Assembly (NCBI GenBank): GCA_913054135.1
Contig: CAJXJK010000015.1
Span: forward strand, 1-64,000
Direction: 5' to 3'
DNA length: 64,000 bases
Source: an uncultured Flavobacteriales bacterium
GTDB taxonomy: Bacteria; Bacteroidota; Bacteroidia; Flavobacteriales_D; Crocinitomicaceae
Both the position numbers and the translations under genes were made by a program. Positions 27,158-35,155 of this stretch are shown here, piece after piece (within the stretch, counting starts at the first letter, position 1; the number at the start of each line of letters is the position of its first letter). The notes under the pieces were generated by a model. It was not told where the DNA came from. It worked only from the letters and a program-made list of their open reading frames with translations, and did no database searches.

Positions 27158-28432
27158 ATGAATGCAATTCCTTTAGCCGAAAGAATGCGCCCTACAACCA
27201 TTGAGAACTATGTAGGTCAGCAACATATCTTGGGAGAGAATTCAGGCTTGCGAAAAGCAATTGCATCAGGCAACATTCCTTCTATGATTTTTTGGGGACC
27301 TCCAGGAGTTGGTAAAACCACCTTGGCTCAAATTATTGCAAACACAGTTGACCGCCCATTTCATGCTTTAAGCGCAATTAACTCAGGAGTCAAAGACATC
27401 AGAGAAATAATTGCCAAAGTCAATAATCAAGGACTATTCGGAAACAAGAATGCCATTTTATTCATTGATGAAATTCATAGATTTAGTAAATCTCAACAAG
27501 ATTCTTTGTTGGGTGCAGTTGAAAAAGGAATTATCACCTTGATAGGCGCCACTACTGAAAACCCTTCTTTTGAGGTTATATCTGCCCTATTATCAAGATG
27601 TCAGGTGTACACTTTAAAACATCATTCAAAAGAAGAACTAACAGGTCTAATGCAAAGGGCATTAGAAAATGATTCAGTTTTAAAAGCCCAAAATGTTGAC
27701 CTCAAAGAAACTGAAGCATTATTGAAAGTATCAGGTGGTGATGCGAGAAAAATGTTGAACGGTTTAGAGATGGTGATTTCGCAACTTGAAGGTGATCCCA
27801 TTGAAGTAACTAATGAAAAAGTAACTTCTGTATTGCAGCAGAACATTGCCATGTATGACAAAGATGGTGAGCAGCACTACGACATCATCTCGGCCTTTAT
27901 AAAATCAATTAGAGGATCTGATCCGAATGCAGCAATATATTGGTTAGCAAGAATGATTGAAGGAGGAGAAGATCCGAAATTTATTGCTCGTAGGTTAATT
28001 ATATCAGCTTCTGAAGATATTGGATTGGCTAATCCGAATGCATTGATGATGGCAAACACAACCTTTGAAGCCGTGAATAAAATTGGATGGCCCGAAGGCC
28101 GATTGGTTTTGGCGCAATGTGTTATCTACTTGGCCAGTTCTCCGAAAGGAAACGGTTCTTATATGGCAATCAACAAAGCACAAGCTCTTGTGAGAGAAAC
28201 AGGGAATTTACCGGTTCCTCTACCCTTGAGAAATGCTCCGACTAAATTGATGAAGGATTTAGGTTATGGCGAAGACTATAAGTACTCTCATGACGGAGCA
28301 AACAATTTTGTTGCACAGGAGTTCTTTCCAGATGAATTAAGTGGTACAACTTTTTATCAATCGGGCAGTTCTAATAGAGAGAAAGATATTGAAGCGACCA
28401 TTAAAAACCTTTGGGGAGATAAGTACAAATGA
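27158..28432 (+). CDS. rarA: Replication-associated recombination protein RarA (MgsA)
   Basis: AAA+ ATPase related to clamp-loader and RuvB proteins, acting at stalled replication forks with single-strand DNA-binding protein. Visible: LAERMRPTTIENYVGQQHIL at the start, Walker A GPPGVGKTT (47-55), Walker B LFIDEIHRF, sensor 1 GATTENPSFEV, arginine finger region LLSRCQVY, and the C-terminal tetramerisation domain with KSIRGSDPNAAIYWLARM. Length 424 is normal. It overlaps menA by four bases. Confidence 0.97.
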   Translation: MNAIPLAERMRPTTIENYVGQQHILGENSGLRKAIASGNIPSMIFWGPPGVGKTTLAQIIANTVDRPFHALSAINSGVKDIREIIAKVNNQGLFGNKNAILFIDEIHRFSKSQQDSLLGAVEKGIITLIGATTENPSFEVISALLSRCQVYTLKHHSKEELTGLMQRALENDSVLKAQNVDLKETEALLKVSGGDARKMLNGLEMVISQLEGDPIEVTNEKVTSVLQQNIAMYDKDGEQHYDIISAFIKSIRGSDPNAAIYWLARMIEGGEDPKFIARRLIISASEDIGLANPNALMMANTTFEAVNKIGWPEGRLVLAQCVIYLASSPKGNGSYMAINKAQALVRETGNLPVPLPLRNAPTKLMKDLGYGEDYKYSHDGANNFVAQEFFPDELSGTTFYQSGSSNREKDIEATIKNLWGDKYK

Positions 28433-29376
28433 GTAAAACTAAGGCTTGGATAGGTGCTATGAGGTTGCGAACGCTTCCTTTATCTTTTAGCGTAATAATA
28501 GTTGGGAATGGTGTGGCATACACGCATAGCTTATTTCAAGATTGTGATGGAAGTTATAGCGAATTCAACTGGAAACTATTCGGACTCACTCTAATAACCA
28601 CTCTCCTACTTCAAATATTATCGAACTTTGCGAACGATTACGGCGATTCAAAAAAAGGTGCTGATAACAATGAACGTGTGGGACCAGAACGAGCTGTACA
28701 ATCAGGTGTTTTGAGCAGTGCTGATATGATGAAAGGGATAGTTATCACTTCAATTCTCTCACTGATTTCAGGAATTTATTTAATCTACTTTGCTTTTGGA
28801 GGTTTTGATAAATACTTTTTTAGCTTCTTGCTACTTGGTGTTTTTTCGATCATTGGAGCAATTATGTATACCGTTGGAAAGAAGGCATACGGTTATTTAG
28901 GACTTGGTGATGTTTTTGTTTTCATATTCTTTGGTATTCTAGGAGTTCATGGAAGCTATTTCTTACATCATCAAGAGATATACATTCCGGCAATTATATT
29001 TTCTATCATTATGGGATGTTTTTGTACGGCCGTGTTAAATCTGAACAACATGAGAGATCAGGTAAATGATAAAAAGGTCGGTAAAATAACACTCGCAGTT
29101 CGCTTAGGATTCAAAGGTGCAAAAACCTACCACTATATCTTATTCATAGTAGCCTGGTTCCCAATAATCTTAATGCTAGCGCCATCTATTAAGCAGAACT
29201 GGCTAACTGCATTGTTGTTTTCACCTGTATTGTTGATTCACATATTGCATTTAATCAAAGTAAGAAAGGTTTCGGACCCCAAAGATTTTGACCCTGAATT
29301 GAAAAAAGTAGCGCTTTCAAGTTTTCTTTTTTCCATCTTATTCTTTCTTTCTATTTATCTTGATTCCCTCTATTAA
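28429..29376 (+). CDS. menA: 1,4-dihydroxy-2-naphthoate polyprenyltransferase
   Basis: Membrane prenyltransferase making demethylmenaquinone from dihydroxynaphthoate. The 315 residues hold about eight or nine hydrophobic helices; the prenyl-diphosphate site is [14 protein letters not shown] (66-79), followed by GPERAVQSG, and the second Asp-rich region is [16 protein letters not shown] with LAVRLG. These fit MenA rather than UbiA, and menaquinone is the usual quinone in this phylum. It lies between rarA and trmD with near-zero gaps. Confidence 0.93.
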   Translation: MSKTKAWIGAMRLRTLPLSFSVIIVGNGVAYTHSLFQDCDGSYSEFNWKLFGLTLITTLLLQILSNFANDYGDSKKGADNNERVGPERAVQSGVLSSADMMKGIVITSILSLISGIYLIYFAFGGFDKYFFSFLLLGVFSIIGAIMYTVGKKAYGYLGLGDVFVFIFFGILGVHGSYFLHHQEIYIPAIIFSIIMGCFCTAVLNLNNMRDQVNDKKVGKITLAVRLGFKGAKTYHYILFIVAWFPIILMLAPSIKQNWLTALLFSPVLLIHILHLIKVRKVSDPKDFDPELKKVALSSFLFSILFFLSIYLDSLY

Positions 29377-29378
29377 TT

Positions 29379-30053
29379 ATGAGAATTGACATTCTTACCA
29401 TACTACCTAAGCTATTAGAAAGTCCTTTGAATGACTCTATAATGAAACGTGCTCAAGAAAAGGGACATGTTGAGATTCATATTCATAACATTCGTGACTA
29501 TTCAACACACAGACAAAAAAGTGTTGATGACTATCAATATGGTGGAGGAGCAGGAATGGTAATGCTTTGCCAACCGATTGCAGATTGCATTGACAAATTG
29601 AAGGCAGAGAGAAAATATGATGAGATCATTTACATGACTCCGGATGGTGAAATATTAGAACAGACAACATGTAATACCCTTTCTACTTCTCAAAATCTTC
29701 TTATTCTTTGTGGACACTACAAAGGTGTTGATCAGAGGATTAGAGATATTTATGTAACCAAAGAAATATCGATTGGTTCTTACGTTCTTTCAGGAGGCGA
29801 ACTCGGAGCTGCCGTTTTAGTTGATTCAATTGTGAGACTGATTCCAGGAGTATTGAATGACGAGACCTCTGCCCTAACCGATTCTTTTCAAGATGATTTA
29901 TTGGCCCCGCCAGTATACACAAGGCCAGATGATTTCAAAGGCCATAAAGTTCCGGAGATATTACTTTCAGGAGACTCAAAGAAAATTGACGAATGGCGAA
30001 ACGAACAAGCCATTAAAAGAACGGCAGAAAGACGACCTGATTTAAATGAGTGA
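29379..30053 (+). CDS. trmD: tRNA (guanine-N1-)-methyltransferase
   Basis: Methylates G37 at N1 next to the anticodon in certain tRNAs, preventing frameshifting. The 224 residues include the trefoil-knot SAM site: [28 protein letters not shown] and [11 protein letters not shown], and the C-terminal [16 protein letters not shown] substrate-binding region. Starts two bases after menA. Usually trmD sits with rpsP, rimM and rplS; here it does not, at least in this window. Confidence 0.97.
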   Translation: MRIDILTILPKLLESPLNDSIMKRAQEKGHVEIHIHNIRDYSTHRQKSVDDYQYGGGAGMVMLCQPIADCIDKLKAERKYDEIIYMTPDGEILEQTTCNTLSTSQNLLILCGHYKGVDQRIRDIYVTKEISIGSYVLSGGELGAAVLVDSIVRLIPGVLNDETSALTDSFQDDLLAPPVYTRPDDFKGHKVPEILLSGDSKKIDEWRNEQAIKRTAERRPDLNE

Positions 30054-30067
30054 AGTTAGCTTTGTAT

Positions 30068-30499
30068 TTAATCTTGTTCGTTCCTGAGAATAAAATTGAT
30101 AGGCACGGTAAAGGATGTTGATCGATATTCTCCTGCGAATTTATATGGATTCCATTTCTTTGGAAACAATTTTACCACCCTTAATGCTTCATCATCTAGT
30201 AATTTTGAAATGCCTTTTAATACTCTAAAATTACTCAAGTATCCTTCCTTGTCAATATCAAATTGAACATACACGATCCCCTCTTGCCCAAGCTCAACTG
30301 ATTCCTGGGGATATACCAGATTTCTCTTTATAAAACCGACCATAGCTGAATCCCCACTCGGAAAAACAGGATCTTCTTCAGCCCAAGTAATTATTTCATT
30401 CTCATAAGAAGGATAAATTTTAGTAGAATCTTCTGAAGATATCTGAGCAATACTTTCAAACGACATCAATATTAGAAATATGATCATGAATCGCTTCAT
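30068..30499 (-). CDS. Small secreted TonB C-terminal domain protein, copy 5
   Basis: 143 residues: signal peptide (MKRFMIIFLILMSFESIAQ), then a single TonB-C-like domain. Shared core of this gene family: P-x-[FY]-P-G/S-G-D motif, a YP segment, GQEGIVYVQFDIDKEG, RVLKG, DDEALRVVKLFP, and W-x-P...VPI. There is no transmembrane anchor or proline-rich linker, so it is not a conventional TonB; it is more likely a soluble periplasmic protein. Last gene in transcription order of a row of five; overlaps copy 4 by four bases. Confidence 0.75.
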   Translation of the reverse strand: MKRFMIIFLILMSFESIAQISSEDSTKIYPSYENEIITWAEEDPVFPSGDSAMVGFIKRNLVYPQESVELGQEGIVYVQFDIDKEGYLSNFRVLKGISKLLDDEALRVVKLFPKKWNPYKFAGEYRSTSFTVPINFILRNEQD

Positions 30500-30903
30500 C
30501 TTTGATGTATTTTAATGGGTAAAGTATAACGTACACTAATTGCTTTGCTTCCATAAGTTCCGGGAAACCAATCGGGCATTAACTTAACAACTCTTAAAAC
30601 TTCTGAATCAACTTCATCATTTATTCCTCTTACTATTTTCTCATCTCTCACTTCACCAGTTTTATCAACTACAAACTCCACATAAACCACTGCATCCCAA
30701 AAGTCTTGGTCATCAGGAATAGTTAGATTTTGATTTAAAAACTTTAATAATGATTGCCACCCTCCGTAGTATTCTGGTTCAGTTTCACACAAATCAATCA
30801 AAACACACTCTTCTGGCTCCACCACAAGCGAATCTTCTGGTTCTATTTGAGTAAATACTGTTAGTGAAAATAAAATGGACGATATGAACATTAGAGCTCT
30901 CAT
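30496..30903 (-). CDS. Small secreted TonB C-terminal domain protein, copy 4
   Basis: 135 residues, signal peptide MRALMFISSILFSLTVFTQ, then the same fold: EPEYYGGWQSLLKFLNQNL, VVYVEFVVDKTGEV, KIVRGIND, VLRVVKLMPDWFPG and VRYTLPIKI. The P-G-G turn of the other copies is YYGGW here. Four-base overlaps at both ends suggest translational coupling to copies 3 and 5. Confidence 0.75.
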   Translation of the reverse strand: MRALMFISSILFSLTVFTQIEPEDSLVVEPEECVLIDLCETEPEYYGGWQSLLKFLNQNLTIPDDQDFWDAVVYVEFVVDKTGEVRDEKIVRGINDEVDSEVLRVVKLMPDWFPGTYGSKAISVRYTLPIKIHQR

Positions 30904-31283
30904 TTAACATGTATTCGAATAGGTAGTGTAAACCTCACTCTCACGGCTTTGCCTTCACTAATTCCAGGATTCCAAACTGGCATCTTCTTGATTACTTCAA
31001 CAGCACAAGAGTCCACTATTTCATTCCCTTTTCTAGCAGGTTTAACATTAGTGATTTCTCCTGATTTTTCTACAACAAAAGTAATGTAAGATGTAAATGC
31101 GCCACACCCATTTAAAGTTGGATAATCAATACTGTCTGATATAAACCGCATCATCTCTGCTTCGCCTCCAGGAAATTCAGGTCCTTCGTCTGCATAGATA
31201 TATACCGCCGTATCTAAAAAGTCATATTGCTTTTGGGTATATCCAAATAATGGAATAAAAAGAAAAAGGATTAATAGGCGCAT
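30900..31283 (-). CDS. Small secreted TonB C-terminal domain protein, copy 3
   Basis: 127 residues from ATG 31283 (MRLLILFLFIPLFGYTQ signal peptide; an upstream in-frame start at 31292 adds three residues before it). Core: GPEFPGGEAEMMRFI, SYITFVVEKSGEI, AVEVIKKMPVWNPG and VRFTLPIRI. Cys residues in NGCGAF and DSCAVE may pair. Overlaps copy 4 by four bases. Confidence 0.75.
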   Translation of the reverse strand: MRLLILFLFIPLFGYTQKQYDFLDTAVYIYADEGPEFPGGEAEMMRFISDSIDYPTLNGCGAFTSYITFVVEKSGEITNVKPARKGNEIVDSCAVEVIKKMPVWNPGISEGKAVRVRFTLPIRIHVK

Positions 31284-31314
31284 ACAAAACAATGCACAAG
31301 AATCATGCTAAGAA

Positions 31315-31707
31315 TTACAAGATGGCGTAAATCACAATATATGAGCCCGTTCTACTTTGAACTCTGTTTTCGGGGTCACATGAATCCCATTCCCCATCTT
31401 TAACTTCTCCTTCAATTTTGATAGCATCAAATTCGCCCAAATTAAGCTTCTCTATGTCTTCTTTGGTCACTTTACTTTCACAAAATTTGATGAAATAATC
31501 TTGTACCGAAAGTCTTAAATATAAATCTGTGGATCCGGTCGCTTTGCCGCCTTTTGTGTAAAATTCTTTTTCAATTACCTGGCCGGTATAAACTGCATTA
31601 TCATTGCTTACTTCTGGGGCTTTATTCATAGGAGCATCATCATTTTTTGCTGTACCACAACCAAGAACGACTAAAAAAACCACAAATAAACTTATTACAT
31701 TCTTCAT
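31315..31707 (-). CDS. Uncharacterised lipoprotein within the TonB-C cluster
   Basis: 130 residues with lipoprotein signal MKNVISLFVVFLVVLGC. The mature part GQVIEKEFYTKGGKATG...DLYLRLSVQDYFIKFCESKV and GEFDAIKIEGEVKDGEWDSCDP suggests a small beta-barrel, possibly OB-like, with two Cys. No family recognised. Its position between copies 2 and 3 of the TonB-C genes suggests co-transcription (gaps of 31 and 24 bases). Confidence 0.7.
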   Translation of the reverse strand: MKNVISLFVVFLVVLGCGTAKNDDAPMNKAPEVSNDNAVYTGQVIEKEFYTKGGKATGSTDLYLRLSVQDYFIKFCESKVTKEDIEKLNLGEFDAIKIEGEVKDGEWDSCDPENRVQSRTGSYIVIYAIL

Positions 31708-31731
31708 TACGACTTCGCTTTAACCGACCCT

Positions 31732-32199
31732 TTACTTACTGTGTTTAAACATCCTACGCCTCTCTCTCTCTGCGCGTCTCTGTTCTTTTTTGGTCTGATT
31801 CTTTTTCTCTTCAGATAATCTGAATTGAATTGGTAAAGTGTATCTCACATTCACCTTTTTCCCTTTTTGCTCACCTGGTTGCCAATTTGGCATCAAACCA
31901 ACCACTCTCATGGCTTCAGCATTGAGATTTTTAGTAGCTCCTCTCATTATTTTGATATCCCCTATATGACCGTCTTTGTAAATTATAAACTGAACGTATA
32001 CAGTACCTTGCTCGCCATTAGCTACAGAAATTTTAGGATATTCAATATTTGCTTGAACGAACTTCATCATGGCTTCTTCACCCCCAGGGAACTTTGGCTC
32101 TTGTTCTGCAAAGTCCACCACTGGTCCATCTTGAGAAAATGACAATACAGGCACTAAGAGTGAAAAGAGTACAAAACTTAAGAAAAGAGTGATCTTCAT
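31732..32199 (-). CDS. Small secreted TonB C-terminal domain protein, copy 2
   Basis: 155 residues: signal peptide ending VLSFSQ, then EPKFPGGEEAMMKFVQANI, GTVYVQFIIYKDGHI, KIMRGATKNLNAEAMRVVGLMPNWQPG, VNVRYTLPIQF, and a unique basic tail of about 22 residues (KKNQTKKEQRRAERERRR) absent from its neighbours. Closest by eye to copy 1. Confidence 0.75.
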   Translation of the reverse strand: MKITLFLSFVLFSLLVPVLSFSQDGPVVDFAEQEPKFPGGEEAMMKFVQANIEYPKISVANGEQGTVYVQFIIYKDGHIGDIKIMRGATKNLNAEAMRVVGLMPNWQPGEQKGKKVNVRYTLPIQFRLSEEKKNQTKKEQRRAERERRRMFKHSK

Positions 32200-32208
32200 T
32201 TGTGCTTT

Positions 32209-32616
32209 TTAACTCAAAGAGAAAGTAATAGGAAGTGTATATCGAACTCTAACCTTCTTTCCCCTCATTGATCCGGGTTTCCAGTTAGGCATTAACTCAA
32301 CAATTCGCAGTGCCTCTGCGTCTAGAGATTTATGAGCTCCTCTTCTAATTTTAGCTTCTGAAACCGTTCCGTCTTTTTCTACAATAAACTGCACATAAAC
32401 TTTACCAGTTGCTTTTGCTGCTTTAGCATCAGCAGGATACTTTATGTTCGCTTTCAAAAAATCGTCTAATGCATCCGCTCCTCCCGGATACTCAGGCATT
32501 TGCTCAGGCATGTCATACACCATGGCTTTCTTCGTAGAGTCGGTTGGTGTCTCATAAGCATAAGTGAAATGAACTGAAATGAGAAGCATCAATAAAATTA
32601 AAATTTTCTTAGGCAT
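32209..32616 (-). CDS. Small secreted TonB C-terminal domain protein, copy 1
   Basis: 135 residues, first in transcription order. Signal peptide MPKKILILLMLLISVHFTYA, then MPEYPGGADALDDFLKANI, GKVYVQFIVEKDGTV, KIRRGAHKSLDAEALRIVELMPNWKPG and VRVRYTLPITF. The nearest promoter box is at 32675-32682. Gap to copy 2 is 9 bases. Confidence 0.75.
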   Translation of the reverse strand: MPKKILILLMLLISVHFTYAYETPTDSTKKAMVYDMPEQMPEYPGGADALDDFLKANIKYPADAKAAKATGKVYVQFIVEKDGTVSEAKIRRGAHKSLDAEALRIVELMPNWKPGSMRGKKVRVRYTLPITFSLS

Positions 32617-32674
32617 AAGATGGAAGTTGTTTGTTTTACTAATTTAAGTTTTTTTTAAATCGATTCATAATCAT

Positions 32675-32682
32675 CAAAGTTA
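32675..32682 (-). promoter_or_regulatory. Promoter -7 box of the TonB-C cluster
   Basis: Minus-strand TAACTTTG, 58 bases before the first start codon of the row. Confidence 0.5.
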
Positions 32683-32802
32683 TTTTAGATTAGAGCCTGA
32701 TTATACTCCTTCAATCAAATTTTCTGCCAGATTAATCAACAGATATGAAAAAATTGTAATCTACTTTGTGAATTCAATAAAAAGAACCTAATTTTATCAG
32801 AG

Positions 32803-33438
32803 ATGAAAAATTGCTTTGTATACCTGACATTCTTGTTCATTCTTAGTTCATGCAATAAAGACCCTATTCAATATACTTTTGAAGGAACCATCACTGAAGA
32901 TCAATCAGGTGGACCATTAGCAGGAGCAACAGTCAGCATCTATCAAAAACCATTCAATAATTCTGTTACAACCAACAACTTTGACTTAGCAGCAAGTGCC
33001 GTAACAGATGCAAATGGATATTATACTATGACTTTTGATAGAGAGAAAGTAACAGAGTTTAAAGTAAACATTGAGCGTGATAATTATTATAAAACTGATT
33101 TAGTATTAAGTTCGGGTGACATTTCATCTGAAAACGTTAATACAATTGATTATGAGATGGGAGCACAGTCATGGATAAAGTTTAACATTTACAATAGTAT
33201 CCCTGCCAGTGAGAATGACCAGTTGAACCTACTATTAAGCAATTATAAAGAAGGATGTGAAGATTGCGCAACTGCCGATACTTATGGTTTTGGAGGAATA
33301 GTTGACACCTCAGTAAAGTTCGCTTCAACAGCAGGTCAATATTTCAGCTTTACTCACATTGCAGTTGGTGAATCATCTGGTTCAGATTCGGTTTACATGA
33401 CGCCATTCGACACGCTATTTTATTCAATCAACTATTGA
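32803..33438 (+). CDS. Lipoprotein with carboxypeptidase-regulatory-like domain
   Basis: 211-residue lipoprotein (MKNCFVYLTFLFILSSC). After the Cys comes a beta-sandwich of the CarboxypepD_reg type: YTFEGTITEDQSGGPLAGATVSIYQ and TDANGYYTMTFDREKV, about residues 24-95. The remaining 115 residues, with NYKEGCEDCATADTYGFGG, are unrecognised. Probably on the cell surface or outer membrane. No operon partner. Confidence 0.8.
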   Translation: MKNCFVYLTFLFILSSCNKDPIQYTFEGTITEDQSGGPLAGATVSIYQKPFNNSVTTNNFDLAASAVTDANGYYTMTFDREKVTEFKVNIERDNYYKTDLVLSSGDISSENVNTIDYEMGAQSWIKFNIYNSIPASENDQLNLLLSNYKEGCEDCATADTYGFGGIVDTSVKFASTAGQYFSFTHIAVGESSGSDSVYMTPFDTLFYSINY

Positions 33439-33475
33439 TTTAGAGACATTTATCGAATAATCTTCTTTTTTTCTC

Positions 33476-33502
33476 TTGTACCCTTTCTTTGAATTATCTT
33501 TG
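33476..33502 (+). promoter_or_regulatory. Promoter of the SulP gene
   Basis: TTG (33476-33478), 16-base spacer, TATCTTTG (33495-33502), 18 bases before the ATG. Confidence 0.65.
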
Positions 33503-33520
33503 CGCCAATTTTAAAATTGT

Positions 33521-35155
33521 ATGCTAGCGATCATCAAAGACTCAAAGAAGAATCTTAAAAACGAAATCTTTTCAGGATTAACGGTTGCGTTAGCACTGGT
33601 TCCTGAAGCAGTTGCCTTCGCTTTTGTGGCAGGCATAGATCCTCTTGTTGGTCTTTACGGAGCTTTCATGATGGGAATAGTAACAGCTATCTTTGGTGGT
33701 AGACCTGGTATGATTTCAGGAGCAACAGGTGCCATGGCAGTTGTGATGGTTGCTCTTGTTAAAATTGGTGAAGAAGCCGGAGGACACGGCTTACAATACT
33801 TATTTCTCACCTTACTTTTAGTTGGAATAATCCAAATCTCAGCTGGACTATTCAAGCTAGGGAAATTTGTTCGTTTGATCCCACACCCTGTAATGATGGG
33901 TTTTGTTAATGGATTAGCCATTGTAATATGCATGGCTCAATTTGGGATGTTTAGGGAACCTATTTTAGACGCAGCAGGACACAAAATTGCGAATATTGAC
34001 GGACCTGGATTTCAAACTCAATTACTTGGCGCAGGTGACCTATGGACTATGATTGGACTAGTTGCCCTCACCATGGGTATCATGTTCGGATTACCAAAGT
34101 TGACAAAGAAGATTCCTGCCGCCCTAACTGCAATAGTAGTTGTTGCAGCAATTGTAATTTTCGGAAACATGGACGTGAGTACAGTAGGTTCTTTCATTAC
34201 AGATGGACTTCCTGATGGCCAAGTTGGTGGAATTAATGGTGGGTTACCGCAATTGCAAACCGACTTATTTACTGCAGTCCCTCTTAATTGGGATTTGTTT
34301 GTTACCATATTTCCATTCGCTTTAATCTTGGCTGCAATTGGATTAATTGAGTCACTGATGACACTCAACCTTATTGATGAATTAACTCAAACTAGAGGGA
34401 ACGGAAACAGAGAATGTATCGCTCAAGGATCAGCAAATATTTTAAATGGATTTTTTGGCGGAATGGGAGGATGTGCCATGATTGGTCAATCGATCATTAA
34501 CATTAACTCGGGCGCTAGAGGAAGATTGTCGGGTATAATTGCGGCAGTAGCCTTATTGATGTTCATTCTGTTTGGAGCATCACTCATAGAACAAGTTCCT
34601 ATTGCTGCTTTAGTTGGCGTGATGTTTATGGTTGTAATTGGAACCTTTGCATGGTCTAGCTTTAGAATTATCAGAAAAATTCCATTGGCTGATGCCTTTG
34701 TCTTGATATTAGTATCAGTAGTCACAGTACTCTCTGATTTAGCGATTGCTGTTATAGCGGGAGTAATAGTTTCTGCCTTAGTATTTGCATGGGAGAATGC
34801 TAAGAAAATTAGAGCTAGAAAATCTTTCAAAGAAGACGGAACGAAAGTTTACGAAATTTGGGGACCATTATTTTTCGGTTCGGTTTCTGCTTTCGTCTCT
34901 AAGTTTGATGTTCAAGGTGACCCAGATAAGATTGAAATAGACTTCATTGAATCAAAAGTTTCTGATCACTCGGGGATTGAAGCTATTCATAACCTTGTTG
35001 AACGTTACGAAAAAGAAGAGAAATCGGTCATTCTAAAACATCTTTCTCCTGATTGTGTGGCGATACTTAAAAAAGCGAATCCGAAGTTTGAAGAGCACAT
35101 TCAACAAGATATTGATGATCCGAGATATTATGTTGTGATCGAAGAGGCAGGATAA
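33521..35155 (+). CDS. SulP-family anion transporter with STAS domain
   Basis: Inner-membrane transporter for sulfate, bicarbonate or a similar anion (SLC26 relatives). 544 residues: about 12-14 hydrophobic segments to residue 425, including ALVPEAVAFAFVAGIDPLVGLYGAF near the N-terminus and LNGFFGGMGGCAMIGQSIININSGARGRLSGI, then a cytoplasmic STAS domain (about 440-540) with VSDHSGIEAIHNL. Anion specificity cannot be read from sequence. Its stop is immediately adjacent to the stop of the convergent WD40-caspase gene. Confidence 0.94.
   Translation: MLAIIKDSKKNLKNEIFSGLTVALALVPEAVAFAFVAGIDPLVGLYGAFMMGIVTAIFGGRPGMISGATGAMAVVMVALVKIGEEAGGHGLQYLFLTLLLVGIIQISAGLFKLGKFVRLIPHPVMMGFVNGLAIVICMAQFGMFREPILDAAGHKIANIDGPGFQTQLLGAGDLWTMIGLVALTMGIMFGLPKLTKKIPAALTAIVVVAAIVIFGNMDVSTVGSFITDGLPDGQVGGINGGLPQLQTDLFTAVPLNWDLFVTIFPFALILAAIGLIESLMTLNLIDELTQTRGNGNRECIAQGSANILNGFFGGMGGCAMIGQSIININSGARGRLSGIIAAVALLMFILFGASLIEQVPIAALVGVMFMVVIGTFAWSSFRIIRKIPLADAFVLILVSVVTVLSDLAIAVIAGVIVSALVFAWENAKKIRARKSFKEDGTKVYEIWGPLFFGSVSAFVSKFDVQGDPDKIEIDFIESKVSDHSGIEAIHNLVERYEKEEKSVILKHLSPDCVAILKKANPKFEEHIQQDIDDPRYYVVIEEAG

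Noticed and set aside
34018-34368. Antisense open frames within the SulP gene (also 33655-33933 and 34486-34830)
   Set aside because: These mirror the biased codon use of the membrane protein on the other strand and have no independent signals.
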